Source: Oceanicella sp. SM1341 (lineage in GTDB: Bacteria > Pseudomonadota > Alphaproteobacteria > Rhodobacterales > Rhodobacteraceae). Taken from it: DNA of 64,000 bases. The stretch is from assembly GCF_003448965.1 (NCBI RefSeq), contig NZ_QRGC01000031.1:1-64000 (forward strand). Reading direction: 5' to 3'. The notes under the pieces were generated by a model. It saw only the letters and a list, made by a program, of their open reading frames with translations, was not told the DNA's origin and did not search any database. The translations under genes and the position numbers were made by a program. Shown one piece after another: positions 17,225 to 25,905 of this stretch; position 1 is the stretch's first letter, and each line of letters opens with the position of its first letter.

Positions 17225-18274
17225 TCAGCTGGCGCCGAGGCCGAGGCGCTTCAGCTCGGCGCCGCGGGCGGCGATCTCCTGCCACCAGCCGGTGTTCTCC
17301 AGGTACCACGCCACGGTGCGGCGCAACCCTTCCTCCAGCGTCACCGAGGGCTCCCAGCCCAGCTCGGCGCGGATCTTCGAGGCGTCGATGGCATAGCGGT
17401 AGTCATGCCCCGGCCGGTCGGTGACGAAGCGGATCAGCGTCTCGCGCGGCTCGTTTCCGGGGCGCATCTCGTCGAGCAGGGCGCAGATCTGGCGCACGAT
17501 GTCGATGTTGCGCGCCTCCGCGTTGCCGCCGATGTTGTAGGTCTCGCCCACGGTGCCGCGCTCGACCACGGTGAGCAGGGCGCGGGCGTGGTCCTCGACG
17601 AACAGCCAGTCCCGCACGTTCTCCCCCGCACCGTAGACCGGGATGTCGCGGCCCGCCAGCGCATTCAGGATCACCACCGGGATGAGCTTCTCGGGGAAGT
17701 GGAACGGCCCGTAATTGTTCGAGCAGTTGGTGAGCAGCACCGGCAGGCCGTAGGTCTCGCCCCAGGCGCGCACCAGGTGGTCGGAGCCGGCCTTGGAGGC
17801 GGAATAGGGCGAGTTCGGCTGGTAGGGCGAGGTTTCGGTGAACAGGCCCTGCTCGCCCAGCGCGCCGAACACCTCGTCGGTCGAGATGTGGTGGAAGCGG
17901 AAGGCGGCCTTGGCCATGCCGCGCAGCCCGGTCCAGTAGGCGCGGGCCGCCTCGAGCATGTTGTACGTGCCCACGATATTGGTCTGGATGAAGTCGCCCG
18001 GCCCGTCGATGGAGCGGTCGACATGGCTTTCGGCGGCGAGATGCATCACCGCCTCGGGGCGGTGTTCGGCGAAGATCCGGTCGAGTGCGGCGCGGTCGCG
18101 GATGTCGGCATGCTCGAAGGCGTAGCGCGGGTGCTCCTCGCAGGAGGCCACGTTGGAGCGGCTGCCGGCATAGGTGAGGGCGTCCACGTTCACCACGTGG
18201 TGCTTGTCCGCGATGGCCTGGCGCACGACCGCCGAGCCGATGAAGCCGCAGCCGCCGGTAATCAGAAGTTTCAT
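17225..18274 (-). CDS. rfbB: dTDP-glucose 4,6-dehydratase
   Basis: Extended SDR converting dTDP-glucose to dTDP-4-keto-6-deoxyglucose. 349 residues: NAD loop [12 protein letters not shown] at the start, [38 protein letters not shown] (catalytic Thr-Asp-Glu), [12 protein letters not shown] (YxxxK) and [15 protein letters not shown]. All catalytic residues are present. Followed by rfbA; upstream lies the second glycosyltransferase 125 bp away, on the same strand. dTDP-rhamnose completion would need RfbC/RfbD encoded elsewhere, or the product may be a different 6-deoxysugar. Confidence 0.96.
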   Translation of the reverse strand: MKLLITGGCGFIGSAVVRQAIADKHHVVNVDALTYAGSRSNVASCEEHPRYAFEHADIRDRAALDRIFAEHRPEAVMHLAAESHVDRSIDGPGDFIQTNIVGTYNMLEAARAYWTGLRGMAKAAFRFHHISTDEVFGALGEQGLFTETSPYQPNSPYSASKAGSDHLVRAWGETYGLPVLLTNCSNNYGPFHFPEKLIPVVILNALAGRDIPVYGAGENVRDWLFVEDHARALLTVVERGTVGETYNIGGNAEARNIDIVRQICALLDEMRPGNEPRETLIRFVTDRPGHDYRYAIDASKIRAELGWEPSVTLEEGLRRTVAWYLENTGWWQEIAARGAELKRLGLGAS

Positions 18275-18399
18275 GGTCCAGTCTGTCCCGTGGTTCTCCC
18301 GGCCTCTTGGCCTTCGGGGCGTTTATCGCAGAGCCGCGCCGGCGGATCGACCCTGATTTGCATGCCCGTGCGCAGAAAGTGGCGCGGCGGGCGGCTCTG

Positions 18400-19464
18400 T
18401 CACCCCCCGCCGGGGGGCGCCGGCGAAAAAAGCAGCCGCTGCCACAGCGCGCGCTGCGGCTCGGGGCGGTTGATGGCCTCGGCATGGGCCCGCGCCGCGC
18501 GGGCGAGGCCGCGCAGGCGCCCCCGGTCGGCGGCGAGGGCCAGCAGCGCCTGCGCCCAGTCCTCCGGCCGGTTCGGCAACGCGAGCCCCGCGCCGGCGGC
18601 GGCGGCCTCGCGCCCCTCGGGCCAGGTTTCGGAGTAGAGCGGGGCGGCGCCCACCACCGCGTGCTCGATGATCTTGTTGCGCGAGCGCCCGGCGTTGAAC
18701 GGCGTGTCCATCAGCGGGTAGAGCGCCAGGTGGAAGCGCCGCTCGGTGAGCCCGGCGCGGTAGTCGCGCCAGCGCAGGCCGGGGATGCGGCGGATCTGCG
18801 GGTGCGCCTCCCATTCCGCCGGCAGGGCGTGGCCGGCAGAAAGGGTGAAGCGCGCCTGCGGCAGCGCCGCCAGCACCTCGGCGAGCGCGGGCAAGAGGAA
18901 GGCGAGGTCGGCGCCGTGCAGCTGCGCGCCGAGGAAGACGATCTCGAGGCCCTCGCCGTCGAAATGCGCGTCATCGGCCAGCGGCTCGGACCAGTAGGGG
19001 TCGATGCAATGCAGCCCGGCCTGCGGGGCGGCGGCGCGGGCGGCGGGCAGCAGCGCCTCGGTGCTCACCACGACGTGCCCGGCCCGCGGCATGTGGAAGG
19101 CGGCGGCGCGCCCCTCCACCAGCTTCATCTTGCCGCGCCAGAAGCGCGAGAGCGAGAGGTCGGCCCCCGCCGCGCGCCAGGCGTCATCGATGAAATACAC
19201 CAGCCGCTTGCGCGCGAGGGTGAGCGGCGCGCGCGCGTCATGGCGCATCACCAGCAGGGCGTCATCGGTCTCGAACACGGTGGGGGCCGGGCGGCGGATG
19301 CGGCCCTCGGCCAGCATGTCGGTGCAGGAATTCACCAGGTAGAGGTCGGCGGTGGGCGAGCTGTCGGAGGTGAGCGCACGCGCCAGCCAGCCGTCGGGGC
19401 CGGCGCGGCGCAGCGCGCTCAGGACAGGGCCCGGCGCGCGGGGCGGTCTTGGGGTGGTGGTCAT
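18400..19464 (-). CDS. Glycosyltransferase, GT4-like
   Basis: 354 residues from the ATG at 19464 (MTTTPRPPRAPG); the frame extends upstream but that part is Arg/Pro-rich and unlike any family. The C-terminal half looks like a GT-B donor domain: LEIVFLGAQLHGADLAFLLP, then a strand-helix repeat and NAGRSRNKIIEHAVVGAAPL, where GT4 enzymes have their nucleotide-sugar-binding helix. N-terminal ADLYLVNSCTDMLAEG and VFETDDALLV fit an acceptor domain. Probably part of the polysaccharide locus with rfbA/rfbB. The donor and acceptor are unknown and the family assignment is tentative. Confidence 0.65.
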   Translation of the reverse strand: MTTTPRPPRAPGPVLSALRRAGPDGWLARALTSDSSPTADLYLVNSCTDMLAEGRIRRPAPTVFETDDALLVMRHDARAPLTLARKRLVYFIDDAWRAAGADLSLSRFWRGKMKLVEGRAAAFHMPRAGHVVVSTEALLPAARAAAPQAGLHCIDPYWSEPLADDAHFDGEGLEIVFLGAQLHGADLAFLLPALAEVLAALPQARFTLSAGHALPAEWEAHPQIRRIPGLRWRDYRAGLTERRFHLALYPLMDTPFNAGRSRNKIIEHAVVGAAPLYSETWPEGREAAAAGAGLALPNRPEDWAQALLALAADRGRLRGLARAARAHAEAINRPEPQRALWQRLLFSPAPPGGG

Positions 19465-19877
19465 GCTGCTCCGGATCCGGCGGGGGCCGGAGATGCCGCG
19501 CCCGCTTGCCTGCCCTCCCCCTTTGGCACGAAACGGCGCCGGCCGGAAGGCCCGGAACGCCCCGTCACCCGGCGGACAGGGTGTCGCACCCCGGGGCCGG
19601 TGCCGCCGCCCGCCCCGGCCTGCACGCGGCAGCCCGAAGGACAGCCCTGCGGCCGGGGCATGACCGCCCTGTTTCACCGCCATATGAGTTGACTATTTTT
19701 ATCGGCTTTGGCACTGCCGGAGAAACGGCGGGCGGCCGGACACCCGGGCCGCACCGCCTCCCCGCACGCCCGCGCCGCGCCGCAAGGCCTCCGGCGCCTC
19801 TCCAGCCAGCGGACCGGATGCCGGCCCGCCTCACCCCCCGCCCCGGGCCCGGCAGGCCGGGGCAAGGAGCCCGCCCG

Positions 19878-20813
19878 ATGATGCCCAGCACTGCCCGCTC
19901 GCCCCGCCGCCTCGCCCTGGCGCTGGCCGCCTGTCTCGCCGCCGCCGCCCTGCCCGCCGCGGCGCAGGAGCAGATCACCGTCGAGCACGCCCGCGGCGAG
20001 ACGGAGCTGAGCACCAACCCCCACCCGGTGATGGTCTTCCCCTTCTTCGTGCTCGACACGATGCAGGCGCTCGGCATCCCGGTGGAGGGCGTCGCCTCGA
20101 ACACCATGCCTGGCTGGCTGGCGGAGACCTACGCCGACACGCCGCGCATCGGCACCCTGTTCGAGCCCGACATGGAGGCGATCGCCGCCGCCGCACCGGA
20201 GCTGATCATCACCGGCGGGCGCTCCACCCCGAAGTTCGACGCGCTCTCGCCCATCGCCCCGGTGATCGACCTCTCGGTCGACCCCGCGGATTTCCTCGGC
20301 AGCGCCGAGCGTGACGCCCTGCTGCTCGGCCGCATCTTCGGCCGCGAGGCCGAGGCGGAGGCGCTGGTGGCGCGCACCGATGCCGCCGTGGCCGCGGTGA
20401 AGGAGAAGGCCGCCGGCGCCGGCACCGGCCTGCTGATCCTCACCACCGGCGGGCGGATTAGCGCCTTCGGCCCCGGCTCGCGCTTCGGCATCCTGCATGA
20501 CGCCTTCGGCATCGCCCCCGCCGTGCCCGACCTCGAGGTGGGCACCCATGGCCAGGCGATCTCCAACGAGTTCATCCTCGAGGCCGACCCGGACTGGCTC
20601 TTCGTGATCGACCGCGACGCCGCCATCGGCCGCGCCGGCGAGGGCGCGGCCGCCCTGCTCGACAACGCGCTGGTGCGCCAGACGAAGGCCTGGAAGGCGG
20701 GCCATGTCGTCTACCTCGACCCGGCGCGCTGGTATCTCGCCGGCGGCGGCCTGCCCTCTGTCCTCGCCTCGGCGCAGGCGCTGGACGCGGCCCTCTCCGG
20801 CGCCTCGCAGTGA
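19878..20813 (+). CDS. Siderophore ABC transporter substrate-binding protein (YclQ/FatB-like)
   Basis: 311 residues, signal peptide ending AAALPAAAQ, then EQITVEHARGETEL and FFVLDTMQALGIPVEGV, the usual opening of class III periplasmic binding proteins for ferric siderophores. PELIITGGRSTPKFDAL and WLFVIDRDAAIG are typical YclQ/CeuE/FatB features. No lipobox cysteine is seen, so the protein is probably free in the periplasm. ATG 19878 has AAGGAG 8 nt upstream; an AT-rich patch with TTGACT (19689-19694) lies about 185 bp upstream. First gene of a four-gene operon. No TonB receptor is in the window, so the siderophore cannot be named. Confidence 0.88.
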   Translation: MMPSTARSPRRLALALAACLAAAALPAAAQEQITVEHARGETELSTNPHPVMVFPFFVLDTMQALGIPVEGVASNTMPGWLAETYADTPRIGTLFEPDMEAIAAAAPELIITGGRSTPKFDALSPIAPVIDLSVDPADFLGSAERDALLLGRIFGREAEAEALVARTDAAVAAVKEKAAGAGTGLLILTTGGRISAFGPGSRFGILHDAFGIAPAVPDLEVGTHGQAISNEFILEADPDWLFVIDRDAAIGRAGEGAAALLDNALVRQTKAWKAGHVVYLDPARWYLAGGGLPSVLASAQALDAALSGASQ

Positions 20814-20837
20814 GGCCCGCCTGCCGGTGACCCCGCG

Positions 20838-21800
20838 ATGAAGGCCCTGCTCGCCGGCCTGGCGCTGGTGCTGCTCCTCGCCCTGGTGAGCCTGTTCACC
20901 GGGGTGAGCGATGTCACCCCCGCCGCCCTCCTCTCCGGCACGGCCGACGGCCGCGCCCTCGACGTGCTGCTGGAAAGCCGGGTGCCGCGCACGCTGGCGC
21001 TGGTGCTGGCCGGCATGTCGATGGCGGTGGCCGGGCTCATCATGCAGATGCTGGCGCGCAACCGCTTCGTGGAGCCCTCCACCGCCGGCGTGGTGGAATC
21101 CGCCACGCTGGGCATGCTCACGGTGATGCTGCTCGCGCCCGGCCTGCCGGTGTTCGGCCGCATGCTGGTGGCCACCGGCTTCGCCCTTGCCGGCACGGCG
21201 CTGTTTCTCTGGGTGCTGCGCCGGGTGCCGCTGCGCTCGCCGCTGCTCGCACCGCTGGTGGGCATCATGCTGGGCGGGGTGATCAGCGCCTTCACCGTGT
21301 TCCTCGCCTATCGCTACGACCTCACCCAGTCGCTCGGCGCCTGGACGCTGGGGGATTTCTCCGCCGTGCTCGCCGGGCGCTACGAGCTCTTGTGGATCTC
21401 CGGCGCGCTCACCGGGCTCGCCTTCCTCGCCGCCGACCGCTTCACCGTGATCGGGCTGGGCGAGGGGCTGAGCACCACGCTGGGGCTGAACTACACCCGG
21501 GTGTTCGCGCAGGGCATGCTCATCGTCGCCACGGTGACCGCGACGGTGGTGGTCACCGTCGGCTCCATCCCCTTCCTGGGGCTGGTGGCGCCCAACATCG
21601 TGAGCCTCGCCATCGGCGACAACCTGCGCCGCACCGTGCCCTGGGTGGCGCTGCTGGGCGCCGGGCTGGTGCTGGGCTGCGACATCCTCGGCCGCGTGGT
21701 GGTGGCCCCCTACGAGATCCCCATCGGGCCGATGATGGGCGTGTTCGGCGCCGCGGTCTTCCTGCTCCTGCTGCTGCGGAGGCCCGCTGCCCGTGCCTGA
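20838..21800 (+). CDS. Iron-siderophore ABC transporter permease (FecCD family, YclN/FatD-like)
   Basis: 320 residues, about nine hydrophobic membrane segments. FecCD hallmarks: SRVPRTLALVLAGMSMAVAG, ARNRFVEPSTAGVVESATLG, and GSIPFLGLVAPNIVSLAIGD, the loop contacting the ATPase. It starts 24 nt after the binding-protein gene and overlaps the second permease by 8 nt. The substitution of the more usual P..L.G.....GA.LG.l region by VEPSTAGVVE is typical of the YclN/FatD branch. Confidence 0.92.
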   Translation: MKALLAGLALVLLLALVSLFTGVSDVTPAALLSGTADGRALDVLLESRVPRTLALVLAGMSMAVAGLIMQMLARNRFVEPSTAGVVESATLGMLTVMLLAPGLPVFGRMLVATGFALAGTALFLWVLRRVPLRSPLLAPLVGIMLGGVISAFTVFLAYRYDLTQSLGAWTLGDFSAVLAGRYELLWISGALTGLAFLAADRFTVIGLGEGLSTTLGLNYTRVFAQGMLIVATVTATVVVTVGSIPFLGLVAPNIVSLAIGDNLRRTVPWVALLGAGLVLGCDILGRVVVAPYEIPIGPMMGVFGAAVFLLLLLRRPAARA

Positions 21801-22761
21801 CGCCCGCGCCTTCCCCACGCCCCGCCGCATGCTCGCACTGCTCGGCCTCGCGGCCCTCGCCTGCGCCGCCGCCTTCATGCTGTGGGACGCCCGCGGGCCC
21901 TGGAGCTTCCTGCTGCCCTTCCGCGCCACCAAGCTCGCCGCCCTGCTGCTGGTGGGCTATGCCGTGGCCGTCTCCACCGTGATCTTCCAGAGCGTGAGCG
22001 GAAACCGCATCCTCACCCCGGCCATCATGGGGTTCGACGCGCTGTTCATCCTGATCCAGACCGGGCTGGCCTTCGGCCTCGGCGGGCTCGCGGTCTCGGC
22101 GCTCGACCCGCGGGTGATGTTCCTCGCCCAGGTGGCGGTGATGACCGGCTTTGCCCTCGCCCTCTATTCCTGGCTGTTCCTGAAGGGCGGGCGCAGCCTG
22201 CACCTCGTGCTGCTGGTGGGCATCGTGCTGGGCATCCTGTTCCGCTCCGTCGCGGGCCTCTTGCAGCGGCTGATGGACCCCGGCGCCTTCCTCACCCTGC
22301 AGGACCGGCTCTTCGCCAGCTTCAACACCGTGGATGCCGGGCTGCTGGGCCTCTCGGCGCTGCTCATCGCGGCGGTGAGCCTCGCCGGCCTCGGCCGGCT
22401 GCACCGGCTCGACGTGCTGCACCTCGGCCGCGAGGGGGCGATCAACCTCGGGGTCGACCATCGCCGCACGGTGCTGGGCTGCCTCGCCGTGGTCTCGGTG
22501 CTGGTCTCGGTCTCCACCGCGCTGGTGGGGCCGGTGACCTTCCTCGGCCTGCTGGTGGCCAACCTCGCCTGGATGCTGATCCGCTCGCACCGCCACGCGC
22601 TGGTGCTGCCGGCGGCGGTGCTGATCGCGGCCATCTGCCTCGTCGGCGGCCAGGCGGTGCTGGAGCACGGCTTCGGCATGGCCACCGCGCTCGGCATCCT
22701 CGTCGAGTTCTTCGGCGGGCTGTTCTTCCTCTTCCTCCTGCTGCGCGGAGCGCTGCGATGA
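21793..22761 (+). CDS. Iron-siderophore ABC transporter permease (FecCD family, YclO/FatC-like)
   Basis: 322 residues from a GTG at 21793, inside the end of the first permease gene (8-nt overlap). Polytopic membrane protein with FATKLAALLLVGYAVAVSTV-type opening, then SGNRILTPAIMGFDALFIL and GPVTFLGLLVANLAWMLI, the FecCD ATPase-contact loop. Together with the preceding gene it forms a heterodimeric channel. ATGA overlap with the ATPase gene. Confidence 0.92.
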   Translation: MPDARAFPTPRRMLALLGLAALACAAAFMLWDARGPWSFLLPFRATKLAALLLVGYAVAVSTVIFQSVSGNRILTPAIMGFDALFILIQTGLAFGLGGLAVSALDPRVMFLAQVAVMTGFALALYSWLFLKGGRSLHLVLLVGIVLGILFRSVAGLLQRLMDPGAFLTLQDRLFASFNTVDAGLLGLSALLIAAVSLAGLGRLHRLDVLHLGREGAINLGVDHRRTVLGCLAVVSVLVSVSTALVGPVTFLGLLVANLAWMLIRSHRHALVLPAAVLIAAICLVGGQAVLEHGFGMATALGILVEFFGGLFFLFLLLRGALR

Positions 22762-23516
22762 TCGAGACCCGCGACCTCACCCGCCGCTACGGCACCGAAA
22801 CCGTGGTGGACGGGGTCACCCTCACCCTGCCGCGCGGCGGCATCACCGCGCTCATCGGGCCCAACGGCGCCGGCAAGTCCACCCTGCTGTCGATGATCGG
22901 CCGGCTGATCGGCGCCGACGCGGGCACGGTGACGGTCGACGGGCTCGACGTGGCCCACACGAAGGGCGATGTTCTGGCCCGCCGCCTCTCCATCCTGCGG
23001 CAGGAAAACCACGTGGTGGCCCGGCTCTCGGTGCGCGACCTGGTGGCCTTCGGCCGCTACCCGCACTCGAAGGGCCGCCCCACGGCGGCCGACATGGAGC
23101 ACGTGGAGCGCGCCATGCGCTGGCTCGGCATCGAGACCTTGGCCGACCGCTTTCTCGACGAGCTTTCCGGCGGCCAGCGCCAGCGCGCCTTCGTGGCCAT
23201 GGTGCTGTGCCAGGACACCGACTACGTGCTGCTCGACGAGCCGCTCAACAACCTCGACATGCGCCACGCGGTCACCATGATGCGCCAGCTCCGCGCCGCG
23301 GCGCGCGAGCTGGGCAAGACCATCGTCGTGGTGCTGCACGACATCAACTTCGCCTCCACCTACGCCGATCTGATCGTGGCGATGAAGGACGGCCGGCTGC
23401 ACGCCTCTGGCACCCCGGAGGAGATCATGCGCCCCGAGCTGCTCCACGCCCTCTACGGCATCGACGCCCGCATCCACGAGATCGACGGCACCCGCATCTG
23501 CGTCTACTACGACTGA
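22758..23516 (+). CDS. Iron-siderophore ABC transporter ATP-binding protein (YclP/FatE-like)
   Basis: 252 residues. Walker A GPNGAGKST, Q-loop ILRQENH, signature LSGGQRQRAF, Walker B YVLLDEPLNNLD and the switch His in VVLHDINFAS are all intact. This is the FepC/YclP class that energises ferric-siderophore uptake. Start ATG overlaps the stop of the second permease (ATGA). Last gene of the operon; 150 bp of unremarkable DNA separate it from the convergent hydrolase gene. Confidence 0.95.
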   Translation: MIETRDLTRRYGTETVVDGVTLTLPRGGITALIGPNGAGKSTLLSMIGRLIGADAGTVTVDGLDVAHTKGDVLARRLSILRQENHVVARLSVRDLVAFGRYPHSKGRPTAADMEHVERAMRWLGIETLADRFLDELSGGQRQRAFVAMVLCQDTDYVLLDEPLNNLDMRHAVTMMRQLRAAARELGKTIVVVLHDINFASTYADLIVAMKDGRLHASGTPEEIMRPELLHALYGIDARIHEIDGTRICVYYD

Positions 23517-23665
23517 AGAGCCCGCGGCACGGCCGGGCGGGGGCGCCGCAGGCAGACCTCTGTCAGCCCGCGGAAGCCGGCCCGATGCCCCCGGCACCGA
23601 GCCGCTTCACGACATGTCGACCACGCTGGCACGGGGCCAGCGAAGCCGCGCACGCCCCCGGCCCG

Positions 23666-24733
23666 TCACAGCGCCCGGACGATCGCCTCCAGCACCTTCT
23701 GCGCGCGGTCGCCCGCCACCCAGCGCAGCACCACCACCACGTCATGCTCGGGGTCGATCCAGATGTGGTTGGTGCCCGCGCCCTGGGCGGCGAAGGCGCC
23801 CTCGGGCAGCGCCGGGTTGGCCGCCGGCCCGCGGTTCAGCCACCACAGGAAACCGTAGTTCGCCAGCGTGGCGGAGGGCGTGACCGATTGCGCCATCCAG
23901 CCCTCGGGCAGCACGCGCACCCCGTCGTGCACCCCGTCGCGCAGGATGAACTGGCCGAAGCGCGCATGGTCGGCGGCGGAGATGAACATGCCGCCGCCCC
24001 AGTGCCCGCCGCCGGGCACCGACTGCATGCGCCGGCCGTCGATCTCCGTCCAGGAGGTCTCGTACCCCTCCCAGCGCCATCCCTGCGAGGCGCCGATCGG
24101 GTCCATGATCCGCTCGCGCAGCACCTCGGGCAGCGGCCGGCGGAACAGCGACATCAGCGCGAAGGACAGCGCGTTCACCCGCACGTCATTGTACTCGTAG
24201 TAGCTGCCGGGGGCCTGCATGGCGCGCAGCTGCCCCTTGCGCGAATTGTCGGCGCCCACGCCGATCTGCCGGAAATGGTCCACCTGGTCGGACTTGCCGA
24301 ACAGCTCGCCGCGCCACTCGCTGTTCATGTTGAGGAAATGCCGCCAGGTGATGCCGCCGTTGTGCGGCCCCTCGAACACCGGCCCCGGCACGCGGACGCA
24401 CACCGGCTCGTCGAGGTCGGGCAGCAGCCCGTCGCCATGCGCGAGGCCCGCCAGCACCGAGAGGTAGCTCTTCGCGATCGAGAAGGTCATGTCGGCCCGC
24501 TCGACATCGCCCCAGCGCGCGATCTCCTGCCCGCCGCGCAGCACCAGCCCGGCCGGCCCGCCGCGGGGCGCCACGGGGCCGACGATCTCGGTCCACGGCC
24601 CGGTCTCGTTCCACTCCACGTTCCCGACATAGCTGCCGTCATCGTAGTACATCGACCGCGGCCAGGGAGAGTCGCTCGCCTCCGCCAGCGCGACGGCCCG
24701 GGCCATGCGTTCGGGATCGAAACCAGGGGTCAT
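23666..24733 (-). CDS. Serine hydrolase, beta-lactamase/class C-like family
   Basis: 355 residues from the ATG at 24733, which has GGAGGA upstream. PF00144-type fold: catalytic SxxK in MTFSIAKSYLSVLAG, YxN in GSYYEYNDVRVN, and a late VPGGGHWGGGMFISAADHARF with GGG in place of KTG-type elements further on (GAGTNHIWIDP). No signal peptide is evident, so it is likely cytoplasmic and an esterase or peptidase rather than a beta-lactamase. Substrate unknown. Convergent with the siderophore operon and divergent from the Abi-type gene. Confidence 0.85.
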   Translation of the reverse strand: MTPGFDPERMARAVALAEASDSPWPRSMYYDDGSYVGNVEWNETGPWTEIVGPVAPRGGPAGLVLRGGQEIARWGDVERADMTFSIAKSYLSVLAGLAHGDGLLPDLDEPVCVRVPGPVFEGPHNGGITWRHFLNMNSEWRGELFGKSDQVDHFRQIGVGADNSRKGQLRAMQAPGSYYEYNDVRVNALSFALMSLFRRPLPEVLRERIMDPIGASQGWRWEGYETSWTEIDGRRMQSVPGGGHWGGGMFISAADHARFGQFILRDGVHDGVRVLPEGWMAQSVTPSATLANYGFLWWLNRGPAANPALPEGAFAAQGAGTNHIWIDPEHDVVVVLRWVAGDRAQKVLEAIVRAL

Positions 24734-24975
24734 GCCGTCTTCCTCCGTGCCGACAGGTGTCCCCCTGTCTTGACCGCTGCCGCGGCGCGCCGCAAGGCTG
24801 AAGGCCGGGCGGGCTGGTGTCGCATGGAGTTCCGGTGCCTCCGTTCTCACTTGCGCTGCAGGATGCTCCTGCTTCCTCAAATGCCCTGTGCTTTGATCGT
24901 CCAAGCGCTCAACATCTTGCGCTCGGTCCGCCAATTGGATCACATTCCGAGCACCCTTTAGCTTGAGGAAGGCTG

Positions 24976-25767
24976 ATGACCTATAATGAATTCAATGGAC
25001 CTGAAATCCCTGACGACCCTTTTGATTGCGCAGTGCTTCTAAAGAACAACATCATTGGCCTGACAACCAGCGGGGCTTCGGAGGCCGAGTATAAACTCAC
25101 CAGAACAAGGCTAATGGCACATCCGGAATGCAAGAGGCGTCTGCCGGAATTTGTGCGCTACTCAAACGATGCCGCTTCTGTGAAGTCATCATTGTCCCGC
25201 GTTGCAAGTGGTTCAGGTTCATGGGCCATTCGCGCAAGCCACGTTGCCGATGCCTTCGTACCGCTGCTGACTTTCTTAGAGTCAGGCGGCGGAGTTGCAG
25301 ACGCCACGATCACAGACGGTCTTTGTGCCTATGACGCTCCCGCTGTCCAAGCTTTTTGGGTGAAGGCTTTGGAAAGACGAAAGACCGACCCGGAGGGCGC
25401 CGTTACCGCCGCGAGTACGTTAATTGAAGAGATATGCAAACACATCATCGAGGACAGCGGCGCAAATTGGGAGAAGAACTGGAAATTTCCAAAACTCTAT
25501 TCCGAAGCCGCAAAGATTTTGAAACTCTCACCATCGCAGCATCAGGAAGAAGTATTCAGGACGATTCTGGGAAACTGCCAGAGTGTCGTTCAGAGTATCG
25601 GCTCTCTGCGCAACAAAGGTGGTGATGCCCATGCTGGGGGACGCTCGCGAGTTCCATTCAAGCCGCGTCATGCCGCTTTGACGGTTAACCTCGCTGGGTC
25701 CATGGCCTTGTTTCTCATCGAAACTTGGCACGCGAGACTTGAGGAACAACAGATCGTCGATCAATAG
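24976..25767 (+). CDS. Abortive-infection (Abi_C domain) family protein
   Basis: 263 residues, start ATG with GAGGAAGG upstream. The last ~110 residues fit the Abi_C domain (PF14355): STLIEEICKHIIED, then WKFPKLYSEAAKILKLSPSQ, ILGNCQSVVQSIGSLRNKGG, DAHAGG, and RHAALTVNLAGSMALFLIET. The first ~150 residues match nothing I recognise and may sense infection or hold the effector. The gene has an ordinary mixed codon usage near 50% GC, in sharp contrast to the very GC-rich neighbours, a sign of horizontal transfer. It is a single gene between a hydrolase and smc, with no toxin-antitoxin or restriction partner nearby. A phage-defence role is inferred only from the domain. Confidence 0.8.
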   Translation: MTYNEFNGPEIPDDPFDCAVLLKNNIIGLTTSGASEAEYKLTRTRLMAHPECKRRLPEFVRYSNDAASVKSSLSRVASGSGSWAIRASHVADAFVPLLTFLESGGGVADATITDGLCAYDAPAVQAFWVKALERRKTDPEGAVTAASTLIEEICKHIIEDSGANWEKNWKFPKLYSEAAKILKLSPSQHQEEVFRTILGNCQSVVQSIGSLRNKGGDAHAGGRSRVPFKPRHAALTVNLAGSMALFLIETWHARLEEQQIVDQ

Positions 25768-25905
25768 CCGCGGATCACTGGAGAAGCAGACCTTCGCGCA
25801 GCCCGGCAAACGGTAGCAAACTCCGCATTGCCGATGCTCATGCAAAGCCGGTCCCGGCAGGTGCGGCCGCACCTGAAGCACGCCTGATCCCGGTCCCGCC
25901 CCCCC

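Noticed and set aside
23666-24733. Secreted beta-lactamase (resistance gene)
   Set aside because: No signal peptide and only the general SxxK/YxN fold motifs; the C-terminal features are those of esterase-like serine hydrolases.
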